A DNA stretch of 64,000 nucleotides from Microbacterium atlanticum (GCF_015277815.1 NZ_CP063813.1:2604001-2668000); one strand, 5' to 3'. Shown: positions 39,731 to 49,298, numbered from the stretch's first letter. Numbers and translations: made by a program. Notes: generated by a model from the letters alone, not told the origin.

Positions 39731-39768
39731 GAGCCGCCGCCCGCCCACGGTAGGGCGAGCGGCGGCTC
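39731..39768. repeat. Intercistronic hairpin between cystine binding protein and permease genes
   Basis: GAGCCGCCGC and GCGGCGGCTC form a perfect 10-bp outer stem with an inner GCCC/GGGC stem. It follows the stop of the binding-protein gene and precedes the permease gene. Such hairpins often stabilise or partly terminate the upstream message so that binding protein is made in excess; that role is inferred. Confidence 0.6.
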
Positions 39769-39776
39769 GGCGGCTA

Positions 39777-40580
39777 CTACTCGGTGACGTCGGCGCCGAA
39801 GTACTTCTCGCTGATGTCGGCGAGCACGCCCTCCTCGCGCAGCTCCGCGAGCGCGCCGTCGATGGCCTCGACGAGCGCCTCCTTGTCCTGCGTGAGCGCG
39901 AAGGCGCTGAGGCCCGGTTCGTCGGTCTCGGCGGCGATCTTCAGCCCCGTGGGTCCTTCGGTGTTCTCGTAGTCGAGGAAGGTGAGGCTGTCGTTGATGG
40001 TGGCGTCCACGCGGCCCTGCTCCAGCAGCGCGACGGCCTGCGCCCATCCCTCGACGGCCTGGACGGTGGCGCCGCTGGACTGGGCGAGCTCGTACCAGTT
40101 GCTCGTGAGCGACTGCGCGGTGGTCTTGCCCGCGAGGTCGTCGAAGCTCGAGATGGAGTCGTCGTCCTCCGGGACGACGATCACGCCGGGCGACACGGTG
40201 TACGGCGCGCTGAAGAGGTACTTCTCCTCGCGCTCCGGGTTGATCGACACCTGATTGGCGATGACGTCGAAGCGCCCGGCGTCGAGGCCGGCGAAGATCG
40301 CGTCCCACTGCGTCTCCTCGAACTGGATCTCGAGGCCGAGCTTGTCGGCGACGGCCTCGGCGATCTCGACGTCGAAGCCGACGAGGTCGCCCGACTCGTC
40401 GTGGTAGCTGAAGGGCCGGTAGGTGCCCTCGGTGGCGACGGTGAGCGTGCCCGCGGACACGAGACCGAGGTCGTCGCCCTCGCCCGAGGCGGCGGGAGCT
40501 GCGGAGCCGCTGCTGCAGGCGGTGAGTGCGAGGGCGGCGGCGGCGGTGAGTGCGAGCGCGGTGATACGGCGGCGTGACAT
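39777..40580 (-). CDS. Polar amino acid (cystine-type) ABC transporter substrate-binding lipoprotein
   Basis: 267 residues. Lipoprotein signal with LTAC, Cys22 as the lipid anchor. Family 3 binding protein: LTVATEGTYRPFSYHDESGDLVGFDVEIAEAVADKLGLEIQFEETQWDAIFAGLDAGRFDVIANQ and VEGWAQAVALLEQGRVDATINDSLTFLDY, the pattern of FliY/TcyA cystine-binding proteins. First gene of the operon. Confidence 0.88.
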   Translation of the reverse strand: MSRRRITALALTAAAALALTACSSGSAAPAASGEGDDLGLVSAGTLTVATEGTYRPFSYHDESGDLVGFDVEIAEAVADKLGLEIQFEETQWDAIFAGLDAGRFDVIANQVSINPEREEKYLFSAPYTVSPGVIVVPEDDDSISSFDDLAGKTTAQSLTSNWYELAQSSGATVQAVEGWAQAVALLEQGRVDATINDSLTFLDYENTEGPTGLKIAAETDEPGLSAFALTQDKEALVEAIDGALAELREEGVLADISEKYFGADVTE

Positions 40581-40688
40581 GGGGTGCTGTTCCTGGTGGG
40601 GTGTCGGTGCGAAGGAGCGCGCGGGGTGTGTGCGCGTCTCCTGGGGTCTTCCAGTACAACACGCACGACGGCGGGGAATTTCCTCGCG

Positions 40689-41756
40689 TTACGCCGGATT
40701 GCCGCGGGTGTGCCCGGGAACGCCGGCGACGAGCTCGGCGAACACCTCGTCCGCGTCGTCGCTCGGCGCGAGCGCGGCGGCCTGCCCGGCCCAGAGCGAC
40801 ACCAGCTCGCCCTCGCCCCGTCGGCCCGCCTCCGCGCGGAACTGCCCCGTGAGCCAGTTCTGCGCCGGGAAGGGAGCGATGACGCCGGCGGTCTCGAGGA
40901 CGCGCATGGCGCGGTTCGGGATGCCGCGTGCGAGGCGCCCGCTCATCGCCCGGGTGAGCACGGTTCCGGTGTCGGTCGCGGCCGCGAGCGCGTTGCGGTG
41001 GGCCGCGGTCGCGGCGGACTGGCGCGTCCGCAGGAAGGCGGAGCCCACCTGCGCCCCGGAGGCGCCCAGCGCGAACGCCGCTGCCACGCCGCGGCGGTCG
41101 GCGATGCCGCCGGCAGCGATCACCGGCACCCCCACCGCGTCCACCACCTGCGGCACGAGCGCGAAGGTGCCCACGAGCGACTGCTCGGCCGGACGCAGGA
41201 ACGACACCCGGTGACCTCCGGCCTCCGCGCCGGTGGCGACGACCGCGTCCACTCCTGCCGCCTCCAGCGCGACGGCTTCGGCGACGCTGGTGGCGGTGCC
41301 GATGAGGCGGATGCCACGGCTGTGCGCGGCCGCCACCAGCCGGTCGGAGGGCACGCCGAAGACGACGCTGAGCACGGCGGGCGCGGCATCCAGCACCGCC
41401 GTCAGCTGCGCATCGACGTCGGGCAGGAACTCGACCGGCGGCGCGGGATGGGCCAGGCCCAGCTCGTCGAAGAGCGGCGCCGCACCCTCGATCGCCGGCC
41501 CGAGGTCGACCTCACCCGGGGTGACCTCGTCACCCGTCGGCAGCCACAGGTTGACCGCGAAGGGTCGGGGCGTCGCGGAGCGGAGGGCGGCGATGGTGTC
41601 GCTGATCCGGTCGGCGGAGTAGCCGTACAGCCCGTACGAGCCCAGGCCGCCGGCGTCACTCACCGCGGCGGTGAGCTCGATGGACGAGAGCCCGCCGAAC
41701 GGCCCGAGCACGATGGGCGCGTCGATGCCGAACAGGTCCTGGAGCGTGGCGGCCAT
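40689..41756 (-). CDS. Nitronate monooxygenase (2-nitropropane dioxygenase family)
   Basis: 355 residues, FMN-binding TIM barrel: APIVLGPFGGLSSIELTAAVSDAGGLGSYGL, then GVDAVVATGAEAGGHR, the FMN phosphate-binding VPVIAAGGIADRRGVAAAFALGASGAQVGSAFL. It oxidises alkyl nitronates such as propionate-3-nitronate to carbonyl and nitrite; other activities are known in the family. TAGCGT (41763-41768) 6 nt before the ATG suggests a leaderless promoter. Confidence 0.87.
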   Translation of the reverse strand: MAATLQDLFGIDAPIVLGPFGGLSSIELTAAVSDAGGLGSYGLYGYSADRISDTIAALRSATPRPFAVNLWLPTGDEVTPGEVDLGPAIEGAAPLFDELGLAHPAPPVEFLPDVDAQLTAVLDAAPAVLSVVFGVPSDRLVAAAHSRGIRLIGTATSVAEAVALEAAGVDAVVATGAEAGGHRVSFLRPAEQSLVGTFALVPQVVDAVGVPVIAAGGIADRRGVAAAFALGASGAQVGSAFLRTRQSAATAAHRNALAAATDTGTVLTRAMSGRLARGIPNRAMRVLETAGVIAPFPAQNWLTGQFRAEAGRRGEGELVSLWAGQAAALAPSDDADEVFAELVAGVPGHTRGNPA

Positions 41757-41853
41757 GACTCGACGCTACTCCCGGCCGTTCGAGTCGCGCACTCTGCGCT
41801 TCGGGGGTTGCCGTCGGGTGCGAACTGCGATGGGAGACCGGCCCCACCGACGA

Positions 41854-41888
41854 CGAAGGCCGCACCCCGGGAGGGGGTGCGGCCTTCG
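41854..41888. terminator. Terminator after rplKA
   Basis: CGAAGGCCGCACCCC and GGGGTGCGGCCTTCG form a perfect 15-bp stem with a short GGGAG loop 12 bp after the rplA stop. No T-tract follows. It shares the leading CGACGAAGGCC with the hairpin after rplL. Confidence 0.8.
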
Positions 41889-41900
41889 ACTGTCGCAGCG

Positions 41901-42593
41901 TCAGACGAGCGCGTTGACGTCCAGCGGGATGCCGGGGCCGAACGTGGTCGACACGGCGCCCTTCTGGATGTAGCGGCCCTTCGAGCTCGACGGCTTCAGG
42001 CGCACGATCTCCTCGAGCGCGGCCTTGAGGTTCTCGTCGAGCTGGTCGGCCGAGAACGACGCCTTGCCGACGACGAAGTGCACGTTGGCGTGCTTGTCGA
42101 CGCGGAACTCGATCTTTCCGCCCTTGATCTCCTCGACGGCCTTGGCCGGGTTCGGGGTCACCGTGCCGGTCTTGGGGTTCGGCATGAGGCCGCGGGGGCC
42201 CAGCACCTTGCCCAGGCGACCGACCTGGCCCATGAGCTCAGGCGTGGCGACGGCCGCGTCGAACGCGGTCCATCCGCCGGCGACCTTCTCGATGAGCTCG
42301 GCGCCGCCGACCTCGTCGGCGCCGGCGGCGATCGCGGCCTCAGCGGCCGGACCGGTGGCGAACACGATGACGCGAGCGGTCTTGCCGGTGCCGTGCGGGA
42401 GGATGACGGTGCCGCGCACCATCTGGTCCGCCTTGCGGGGGTCGACGGAGAGCTTGAGTGCGACCTCGACGGTCGAGTCGAACTTCGCCGAACCGGTCTC
42501 CTTCGCCAGGGCGACGGCTTCGGTCGGGGTGTAGAACTTGTCCGCCTCGATCTTGGCGGCAGCGGCCTGGAAGGCCTTGGACTTGGTTGCCAT
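41901..42593 (-). CDS. rplA: 50S ribosomal protein L1
   Basis: 230 residues from ATG 42593. L1 features: [63 protein letters not shown] (the L1 signature) and [20 protein letters not shown]. It binds 23S rRNA at the E-site stalk and may repress its own operon. Cotranscribed with rplK, 14 bases upstream. Confidence 0.97.
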   Translation of the reverse strand: MATKSKAFQAAAAKIEADKFYTPTEAVALAKETGSAKFDSTVEVALKLSVDPRKADQMVRGTVILPHGTGKTARVIVFATGPAAEAAIAAGADEVGGAELIEKVAGGWTAFDAAVATPELMGQVGRLGKVLGPRGLMPNPKTGTVTPNPAKAVEEIKGGKIEFRVDKHANVHFVVGKASFSADQLDENLKAALEEIVRLKPSSSKGRYIQKGAVSTTFGPGIPLDVNALV

Positions 42594-42607
42594 GGTTACT
42601 CTCCCCC

Positions 42608-43039
42608 TCAGTCCTCGACCGTGATGCCCATCGAACGGGCGGTGCCGGCGATGATCTTCGAGGCGGCCTCGAGGTCGTTCGCGTTCAGGTCGGGCTGCTT
42701 GGTCTCGGCGATCTGTCGCACCTGGTCTTTGGTGAGCTTGCCCACCTTGGTGGTGTGCGGCGTGGCCGAGCCCTTCTGCAGACCGGCGGCCTTCTTGATG
42801 AGCTCGGCGGCCGGCGGGGTCTTCAGGATGAACGTGAAGCTGCGGTCCTCGTAGACGGTGATCTCCACGGGGATGACGTTGCCGCGCTGCGACTCGGTCG
42901 CCGCGTTGTACGCCTTGCAGAACTCCATGATGTTGACGCCATGCTGACCGAGCGCGGGGCCGATCGGCGGCGCCGGGTTGGCGGCACCGGCGTTGATCTG
43001 AAGCTTGATCAGGCCGGTCACCTTCTTCTTCGGTGCCAT
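42608..43039 (-). CDS. rplK: 50S ribosomal protein L11
   Basis: 143 residues: [43 protein letters not shown] and the C-terminal RNA-binding domain ending [15 protein letters not shown]. Binds 23S rRNA at the GTPase centre. RBS GGAAGAGGAA precedes the ATG; a TAGACT -10-like box at 43150-43155 (minus strand) may start a rplKA transcript after nusG. Confidence 0.97.
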   Translation of the reverse strand: MAPKKKVTGLIKLQINAGAANPAPPIGPALGQHGVNIMEFCKAYNAATESQRGNVIPVEITVYEDRSFTFILKTPPAAELIKKAAGLQKGSATPHTTKVGKLTKDQVRQIAETKQPDLNANDLEAASKIIAGTARSMGITVED

Positions 43040-43149
43040 TCCTCTTCCTTTCGTCGAACGGATGCCGGGGCATCCTGTTCTCCCGCGAATCCGGCCGTTC
43101 CGGACTGCGGTGTCTGTCGCGCGTGCTCAGCGCACGCGCAAACCTGCAG

Positions 43150-43155
43150 AGTCTA
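43150..43155 (-). promoter_or_regulatory. Candidate -10 box of rplKA
   Basis: TAGACT on the minus strand, 111 bp before rplK and after the hairpin that follows nusG. No good -35 is seen. The 208-bp gap between nusG and rplK holds only this and the hairpin at 43215-43239. Confidence 0.35.
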
Positions 43156-43214
43156 GCAGACGTGCGCGGTCTCGATGCGCTCGTGCCTCGCTGCTCGACC
43201 TTGCACCGACCCGC

Positions 43215-43239
43215 ATCAACGCGGCTTCGCCGCATTGAT
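43215..43239 (-). terminator. Hairpin after nusG
   Basis: ATCAA-c-GCGGC-TTC-GCCGC-a-TTGAT: an 11-bp stem with one mismatch and a stable TTC loop, 8 bp after the nusG stop. No T-tract; likely a partial terminator or 3' end between secE-nusG and rplKA. Confidence 0.6.
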
Positions 43240-43247
43240 CCGACTCG

Positions 43248-44369
43248 CTACAGCTTCGTGACCTGGTCGAAGCTCAGCTCGACCGGGGTCTCGCGCTCGA
43301 AGAGCGAGACGAGGACCGTGAGCTTGCCGCTCTCGGGCTTGATCTCGCTGATCGTGCCGGGCAGGCCCGCGAACGAGCCCTCCTTGATGGTGATGGTCTC
43401 GCCCACCTCGAAGTCGACCTCGGCGGGGATGGCGCGGGCCGCGGCGGCGCCGCCCTTCTTGGCCGCACCGCCCTTCGCACCGGCGACCTCCTTGACCTCG
43501 ACGAGGCTCTTCAGCATGTTGAAGGCCTCCTCGAAGCGCAGCGGGGTGGGGTTGTGGGCGTTGCCGACGAAGCCGGTCACGCCGGGCGTGTGGCGCACGA
43601 CCGACCAGGTGTCCTCGTTGAGCTCCATGCGGACGAGCACGTAGCCGGGGATCCGGACGCGCGTGACCATCTTGCGCTGCCCGTTCTTGATCTCGACGAC
43701 GTCCTCCATCGGGACCTCGATCTGGTAGATGTCCTCCTCGACCTCGAGCGTCGACTTGCGCTGCTCGATGTTGGCCTTGACCTTGCGCTCGAAGCCGGCG
43801 TAGGAGTGGATGACGTACCACTTGCCGGGGAGGCTGCGCAGTTCGGTGCGGAACGCCTCGTACGGATCCTCGTCCTCGTCGGACTCGTCGACCTCCGGGG
43901 CTTCGGCGGCATCGGCCGGGGAGACGGATGCCTCGACCTCGTCGACGACCGACTCGGCAGCCTCGACCTCCGACACGAAGTCCTCGTCGAGCGCCGGCTC
44001 GTCCTCGTCGCCGTTCACGTCGGGGCCGTCGTAGGGCGTGACCTCGTCGGCCGCCTCGGCCTCGCGCTCGGCGACCTCCTCCGCGATGGAGTCGTTGATC
44101 ACTTCGGCGGCGGCTTCGGTCTCGGCCGTCTCGTCGAGGTTGAGGGCGTCGTTCACGATGGCATCAGCCTCCGGGTCGTCGATGTCGATGTCGTCCAGGT
44201 CGCCGTCGTCCTCTGCGGAGTCGTCGACGATGTGGATCGCGAGACGCTCAGCGGGTTCGACCGAGCGCTCCTCTGCCGCCAGGACGTTGCCCTCCTGGGC
44301 TTCGTCGTCCTCCGACGACTGCTCTGCGGCGGTCGCCCAATCGGCGTCGTCGACATATCTTTCAGTCAC
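43248..44369 (-). CDS. nusG: Transcription termination/antitermination protein NusG with acidic N-terminal extension
   Basis: 373 residues, about twice the E. coli length. Residues 1-180 are a low-complexity, Asp/Glu-rich extension with many Ala and Val, typical of actinobacterial NusG. The NGN domain begins at [23 protein letters not shown] (~182) and the KOW domain is [35 protein letters not shown] near the C-terminus; a Gly/Ala/Lys-rich linker separates them. NusG binds RNA polymerase and couples it to Rho or ribosomes. It follows secE by 78 bases. Confidence 0.95.
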   Translation of the reverse strand: MTERYVDDADWATAAEQSSEDDEAQEGNVLAAEERSVEPAERLAIHIVDDSAEDDGDLDDIDIDDPEADAIVNDALNLDETAETEAAAEVINDSIAEEVAEREAEAADEVTPYDGPDVNGDEDEPALDEDFVSEVEAAESVVDEVEASVSPADAAEAPEVDESDEDEDPYEAFRTELRSLPGKWYVIHSYAGFERKVKANIEQRKSTLEVEEDIYQIEVPMEDVVEIKNGQRKMVTRVRIPGYVLVRMELNEDTWSVVRHTPGVTGFVGNAHNPTPLRFEEAFNMLKSLVEVKEVAGAKGGAAKKGGAAAARAIPAEVDFEVGETITIKEGSFAGLPGTISEIKPESGKLTVLVSLFERETPVELSFDQVTKL

Positions 44370-44447
44370 GTGAATTCACTTCCGTTCCGTCCGCTGCCGG
44401 ACCTGCGGCCGCCCGTGTCATCCACCGGCGAGCCGGGGCGCTCGAGG

Positions 44448-44729
44448 TCAGGCGCCGGGCACTCCGAAGACGTAGGACGTGATCCACACGAACAGCACGT
44501 CCAGGCCGTAGACGATCGCCATCATCACGACGACGAAGCCCAGCACCACCGCCGTGTACTTCAGCAGCTCCTGGCGCGTCGGTGTGACGACCTTGCGGAG
44601 CTCGGCGAAGACCTGGCGCACGAACAGGGCGATACGAGCGAAGACGTTGGGCTTCTTCTCGCGGGGCGCAGTCGTTCCCTCGGCGGGGACGACTTCGCCC
44701 TTCGGCTCGTCCTGAACCATCGATGCCAC
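44448..44729 (-). CDS. secE: Preprotein translocase subunit SecE
   Basis: 93 residues. One membrane helix (YTAVVLGFVVVMMAIVYGLDVLFVWI) after the conserved amphipathic ARIALFVRQVFAELRKVVTPTRQELLKY. Subunit of the SecYEG channel. The GTG at 44729 has a well-placed GGAAGG 7 bases upstream and is preferred; the ATG at 44720 would be 3 residues shorter. tRNA-Trp lies 96 bases upstream, a linkage conserved in actinobacteria. Confidence 0.93.
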   Translation of the reverse strand: MASMVQDEPKGEVVPAEGTTAPREKKPNVFARIALFVRQVFAELRKVVTPTRQELLKYTAVVLGFVVVMMAIVYGLDVLFVWITSYVFGVPGA

Positions 44730-44825
44730 CTGATTACCTTCCGTGGGCCGACGCGGGTCGGCCGCACATTTTCTTATCAACGCGGGGCGTTGCCCACGAC
44801 CGGGGACCGGTGTTGCGCTGACGCG

Positions 44826-44898
<73 letters not shown>

Positions 44899-45084
44899 AG
44901 AGACCCGGAGGTCCCGCGAAACCCGCACTCTTCCCCTCTCACCACGGCTTGAGGATCCGCGCCCGACCGGCGGGCACGGCGAAAGAATGCAGACTTCAAC
45001 TGCACCATCCAGTGTACGGCATGCCCGCAGACCCCGCGAACCGCGGCCCCCGGGTGGACGTGTCGGTGGCATGGCGCGACGGCC
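44899..45084. other. Intergenic region upstream of tRNA-Trp
   Basis: No gene. On the minus strand TACACT (around 45012-45017) could be a -10 box for a tRNA-Trp/secE transcript; no clear -35 is seen. Confidence 0.35.
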
Positions 45085-45522
45085 TCAGTACTGCTGCACG
45101 CCGTAGCGGTCGGGCTCGGGCCCGCGCTCGAACGCGCGGCCTGAGATCGACGTCGCCTCGACGCGGACGTAGGTGTACTTCAGCGTCGGGATCCAGGGCT
45201 TCAGGCCCAGCCCGTCAGCGCGCTCGACGTCGGCCGACCGGTCGAGTGGATGGGCCCGTCCGCGCACGATGACGCTCCATGCCTCGGCATCGGTGTGATC
45301 GTCGACCTCGAACAGCACCTCGTCGTTGACGGTGAGCTCGAACAGCTTGCTGCCCTGGGCGGTGCGGAACAGCACGCTCTCGCCATCGACGACGTAGTTC
45401 ACCGGGAAGATGTCCAGCACATCGCCCACGCGCGTGACGAGACGGCCGAGCTCCTGGCTGCGCAGGCGCTCCCAGCACTGCTCGTCGCTGAGGGCGACGA
45501 CGGGGTCGTTGGTGTCTGCCAT
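45085..45522 (-). CDS. Pyridoxamine 5'-phosphate oxidase-fold flavin/F420-binding protein
   Basis: 145 residues from ATG 45522 with AAAGGA RBS. Split-barrel PNPOx-like family: ERLRSQELGRLVTRVGDVLDIFPVNYVVDGESVLFRTAQGSKLFELTVNDEVLFEVDD, a form common in actinobacteria and often linked to F420 or FMN. No pyridoxine activity is implied. Divergent from the TPR gene. Confidence 0.85.
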   Translation of the reverse strand: MADTNDPVVALSDEQCWERLRSQELGRLVTRVGDVLDIFPVNYVVDGESVLFRTAQGSKLFELTVNDEVLFEVDDHTDAEAWSVIVRGRAHPLDRSADVERADGLGLKPWIPTLKYTYVRVEATSISGRAFERGPEPDRYGVQQY

Positions 45523-45586
45523 GACCCCATCCTTTCGCTTCCGTCGTCGGGGCGACACCCCCGCGTGTCGGTCTACCGTTTCCGCC

Positions 45587-46210
45587 ATGCTTCTCGCGCA
45601 GACGCGGATCGACGAGCTGTGGGACTTCTCGGACCCGGCGGCCTCCGAGGCGCGGCTCCGCGCCGCCGTCGACAGCGAGCCGGATGCCGCGACCCGCGCC
45701 GAGCTCGAGACGCAGGTGGCCCGGGCGCTGGGTCTCCAGGGGCGGTTCGACGAGGCCGACGCCGTGCTCGACGCCGTCGACATCGAGGGCGCCGCCGTGG
45801 CGGCGCGGGCGTCACTGGAGCGCGGGCGGGTGAGGAACTCGGCAGGCGACGCCGGGGGGGCGACCGCGTACCTCCTCGCGGCGGCGGACGCGGCATCCGG
45901 TGCTGATCTGGCGTTCCTCCACGTCGACGCCCTGCACATGCTCGCCATCGCCGAGCCCGAGCAGGCGGATGCGTGGACCGCCGCTGCCTTGACGGTGCTG
46001 GACGGAGTCGACGACCCCCGCACCCTCCGCCGGCGCGTGTCGCTGCACGACAACACCGGGTGGCGGCTGTTCGACGCCGGCCGGTTCCGCGAGGCGGAGA
46101 CCGCGTTCGAGCGGGCTCGGGATGCCGCGATCCGCTGGGGCACGCCGCAGCAGGTCGCCTGGGCCGACGAGGCGCTCGCCGAGGCCCGAGCCGCGCTCGC
46201 GGGCGGCTGA
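45587..46210 (+). CDS. TPR-like helical repeat protein
   Basis: 207 residues, all-helical and Ala-rich. Helix pairs such as ARALGLQGRFDEADAVLDAV and DNTGWRLFDAGRFREAETAFERARDAAIRWG match tetratricopeptide repeats, which bind partner proteins. No enzyme domain. TACCGT (45574-45579) lies 7 nt before the ATG with no RBS, suggesting a leaderless start. Ends in front of a 22-bp-arm hairpin. Confidence 0.78.
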   Translation: MLLAQTRIDELWDFSDPAASEARLRAAVDSEPDAATRAELETQVARALGLQGRFDEADAVLDAVDIEGAAVAARASLERGRVRNSAGDAGGATAYLLAAADAASGADLAFLHVDALHMLAIAEPEQADAWTAAALTVLDGVDDPRTLRRRVSLHDNTGWRLFDAGRFREAETAFERARDAAIRWGTPQQVAWADEALAEARAALAGG

Positions 46211-46252
46211 GCCGCCTCGGGCTGTCGCGAGTCCCTGAGCCCCGCACGGGCG

Positions 46253-46319
46253 CGAGACAGGGGATCCGCGCCGAAGCACCGGGCAGCGTCCCAGGTCTCG
46301 GCGCGGATCCCCTGTCTCG
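46253..46319. terminator. Long perfect hairpin between TPR gene and gabD
   Basis: Two 22-bp arms (46253-46274 and 46298-46319) are perfect reverse complements around a 23-nt loop; the arms start CGAGACAGGGGATCCG. It sits between convergent genes. It may end transcription both ways, but the arms are longer than terminators need, as in palindromic mobile or REP-like elements. Confidence 0.65.
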
Positions 46320-46330
46320 ATGAAGCCGCG

Positions 46331-47695
46331 TCAGCCGGCGACGCGGATGAGCTTCTTGTTGACGAACTCGTCGGCGGCCAGGAGTCCCATCTCGCGCGCG
46401 GTGCCGGAGCGCTTGACGCCGCCGAAGGGCAGCTCCGGCGAGTCGGCGAGCACGATGTTGACGTAGACCATGCCGGCGTCGATCTTGTCGGCGACGCGCT
46501 GGGCCTGCTCGGGATCGGTCGTGTAGACGTAGGAGCCGAGGCCGAAGCTGGTGTCGTTGGCGATCTTGACCGCCTCGTCCTCATCGGCGGCCTTGTAGAC
46601 CACCCCCGCCGGTCCGAACAGCTCTTCGCGGTACACGTCCATGTCGGGCGTGACACCGGTGAGGACCGTCGGCTCGTAGAAGGCGCCGTCGCGCGTGCCG
46701 CCGGCGACGAGCTTCGCGCCCTGCGCCACCGCGCGGTCCACCTGCTCCTGCAGGCGCTCGGCGGCCGCGAGGGACGACAGCGGACCGAGGACGGTGTCGT
46801 CGGCGAACGGATCGCCCATCTTCGACGCCGTCATCGCCTCGGTGAACTTCTCCAGGAACGCGTCGTACAGCCCCTCCTGCACGATGAAGCGCTTGGGGGC
46901 GTTGCACGACTGGCCGTTGTTGTCCATGCGTGCCTCCACCGCCGCGGCGACCGTGGCGTCGAGGTCGTCGGTCGACAGCACGATGAACGGGTCGGATCCG
47001 CCGAGCTCGAGCGCCACCTTCTTGAGGTTCTGGCCGGCCAGCGCGGCGACCGCCGAGCCGGCGCGCTCCGAGCCCGTCACCGACACGCCCTGGACGCGGC
47101 GGTCGGCGATGATCGTCGCGGCCTGGTCGTTGGTGGCGTACACGTTGGTGTAGACGCCGTCGCCGAGTCCGGCATCCGCGTACATCTTCTCGATGGCGGC
47201 GGCGGACTCGGGGCACTGCGGCGCGTGCTTGAGCAGGATCGTGTTGCCCACCACCACGTTGGGCGCCGCGAAGCGGGCGACCTGGTAGTACGGGAAGTTC
47301 CACGGCATGATGCCCAGGAGCACGCCCAGCGGGCTGCGACGGATCACCGCGGTGCCCTCGCCGAGGATGTCGATGGGCTGGTCGGCCGTGATCTTCTCGG
47401 CGTTGTCGGCGTAGTACTCCGTGATGTCGGCCGCGAAGTCCACCTCGGCCACGGCGGCCGACAGCGGCTTGCCCATCTCGCGCACGATGATCGCGGCGAG
47501 CTCGTCGCGGCGTTCGCGGTGGAGCTCGGCGACGCGGCGGATGCGCGCCGCGCGCTCGGCGACCGGCTGGTCCCGCCACGCGCGGTACGCGGCATCCGCT
47601 TGCGCGATCGCGGCCTCGAGGGCCTCGTCGGTGATGGTGGGATAGGTGGCCAGGGTCTCCCCCGTGGCCGGGTTGACGACGGCGTAGTCGGTCAT
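46331..47695 (-). CDS. gabD: NAD(P)-dependent succinate-semialdehyde dehydrogenase
   Basis: 454 residues. Aldehyde dehydrogenase core: PWNFPYYQVARFAAPNVVVGN, nucleotide-binding VTGSERAGSAVA, the general base Glu230 in ALELGGSDPF, and catalytic Cys264 in NNGQSCNAPKRF. The sequence is of the succinate-semialdehyde type. It would finish GABA breakdown by making succinate for the TCA cycle. It may also take 4-aminobutanal. RBS GAGAGGAAG. Last gene of the polyamine/GABA run; 40 bases after the permease gene. Confidence 0.88.
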   Translation of the reverse strand: MTDYAVVNPATGETLATYPTITDEALEAAIAQADAAYRAWRDQPVAERAARIRRVAELHRERRDELAAIIVREMGKPLSAAVAEVDFAADITEYYADNAEKITADQPIDILGEGTAVIRRSPLGVLLGIMPWNFPYYQVARFAAPNVVVGNTILLKHAPQCPESAAAIEKMYADAGLGDGVYTNVYATNDQAATIIADRRVQGVSVTGSERAGSAVAALAGQNLKKVALELGGSDPFIVLSTDDLDATVAAAVEARMDNNGQSCNAPKRFIVQEGLYDAFLEKFTEAMTASKMGDPFADDTVLGPLSSLAAAERLQEQVDRAVAQGAKLVAGGTRDGAFYEPTVLTGVTPDMDVYREELFGPAGVVYKAADEDEAVKIANDTSFGLGSYVYTTDPEQAQRVADKIDAGMVYVNIVLADSPELPFGGVKRSGTAREMGLLAADEFVNKKLIRVAG

Positions 47696-47735
47696 GCTTC
47701 CTCTCCGATCGGATGGATTGGGGACAGTCTGCCCG

Positions 47736-49298
47736 TCAGCGGCGGGCGCGTCGAAGGCTTTCGGGTGCGTGGATACCGAGTGTCTCACCGCGGAAGAACG
47801 CCGGACGCTTGATCGCCTGCCAGATCATGATCACCACGCCCGCCAGGATGATCGTCACGCCCAGGATGAACACCAGCCCGACGCCTCCGATGCTCGATCC
47901 GCTGCCGTAGGCCGGGTCCATGGAGTCCACGAGCGTGGTGACGAACAGCACCGCGAGGATGCCGCCGCCCACGAGCGGGAACAGGAAGGTGAAGAAGAAG
48001 CTGCGGACGGAGTCGAACCACTGCTTGCGGAAGTACCAGACGCACGCGAACGCGGTGAGCCCGTAATAGAAGCAGATCATCATGCCGAGCGAGAGGATGG
48101 TGTCGGTGAGCACGTTCTCGCTGACCACGCGCATCACGGCGTAGAAGACCGACGCCACCACCGCAGAGACGATGGTCGCGAAGCCCGGCGTGAAGAACCG
48201 CGGGCTGACGCGGGCGAAGGCGCTCGGCAGCGCGCCGTAGTGGCCCATCGCCAGCAGGGTCCTGGCCGGCCCGACCGCGGTGGACTGCAGGGAGGCGGCC
48301 GAGCTGGAGAGCACCGCCAGCGACACCAGGAACGCGAGCGGACCGAGCACCGGATCGGACAGCGCGAAGAACACGTTCGCGCTGATGTCCTCGTTGCTGA
48401 GGCCCAGCGGGCCGTCACCGACGCCGGCGAACATGATGAGGCCGATCGACAGCAGGAGGTAGAGCGTCACGACGATCACCACCGTGAGCATCGCGGCGCG
48501 GCCGGGCGTCTTCTCCGGGTCCTTCGTCTCCTCGTTCATGGTGAGGACGACGTCCCAGCCCCAGAAGATGAAGATCGAGAGGGACAGCCCCGCGGCGAAG
48601 GCGCTGAACGTCGGCACCTCGAGGGGGTTGAACCACGACCACGAGAAGGCCGTGGGATCGGGGGCCTCACCGTCGACCGCCTTGACGATCGCGACGACGG
48701 CGAACAGGAGCAGGACGACGACCTGGAAGCCGACGAGCACGTACTGGAACTTCTGCGTCGTCTGCATGTCGCGGTACGACACCAGCGTCGCCCCGAGCAT
48801 GAACAGCAGGCAGACCGCGACGTTGATGAAGGGGTTGAACGCGAGCTCGGCGATGTCGGGGTTGCCCGTGATCTGCGAGATCAGCAGGAAGAGGAATTCG
48901 ACCGCGATGCCGGCGAGGTTCGACAGCACGATGACGGTGGCTGCGACCAGGCCCCATCCGGTCATCCACCCGATCCACGGGCCGAACGCCCGGACGCCCC
49001 ACGTGAACGACGTGCCCGAGTCGGGCATCGCACGGTTGAGCTCGCGGTAGCCGAACGCCGTGAGCAGCATGGGGATGAAGCCGACGAGGATGATGGCGGG
49101 AACCTGAGTGCCCACTTCGGCCACGGTCGGGCCGAGCGACGCGGTGAGCGTGTAGGCGGGCGCGATCGTCGAGATGCCGATCACCACGGCGCCGATCACG
49201 CCGACCGCGCCGGCGCTGAGGCCCTTCTTGGACAGTCCGCCGGCGTCGGTGCCGGCGGCGAGCGGCGCCGACGCCCCGCTCTGCTGGGTTGCGCTCAT
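47736..49298 (-). CDS. APC family amino acid/polyamine permease
   Basis: 520 residues, about 12 transmembrane helices. APC signature region: GLSAGAVGVIGAVVIGISTIAPAYTLTASLGP, then PDSGTSFTWGVRAFGPWIGWMTGWGLVAATVIVLSNLAGIAVEFLF and WGWDVVLTMNEETKDPEKTPGRAAML. The context (putrescine oxidase, GabT, GabD) suggests uptake of putrescine or GABA. Start overlaps the universal stress gene by 4 bases. The C-terminus is basic and short. Confidence 0.88.
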   Translation of the reverse strand: MSATQQSGASAPLAAGTDAGGLSKKGLSAGAVGVIGAVVIGISTIAPAYTLTASLGPTVAEVGTQVPAIILVGFIPMLLTAFGYRELNRAMPDSGTSFTWGVRAFGPWIGWMTGWGLVAATVIVLSNLAGIAVEFLFLLISQITGNPDIAELAFNPFINVAVCLLFMLGATLVSYRDMQTTQKFQYVLVGFQVVVLLLFAVVAIVKAVDGEAPDPTAFSWSWFNPLEVPTFSAFAAGLSLSIFIFWGWDVVLTMNEETKDPEKTPGRAAMLTVVIVVTLYLLLSIGLIMFAGVGDGPLGLSNEDISANVFFALSDPVLGPLAFLVSLAVLSSSAASLQSTAVGPARTLLAMGHYGALPSAFARVSPRFFTPGFATIVSAVVASVFYAVMRVVSENVLTDTILSLGMMICFYYGLTAFACVWYFRKQWFDSVRSFFFTFLFPLVGGGILAVLFVTTLVDSMDPAYGSGSSIGGVGLVFILGVTIILAGVVIMIWQAIKRPAFFRGETLGIHAPESLRRARR

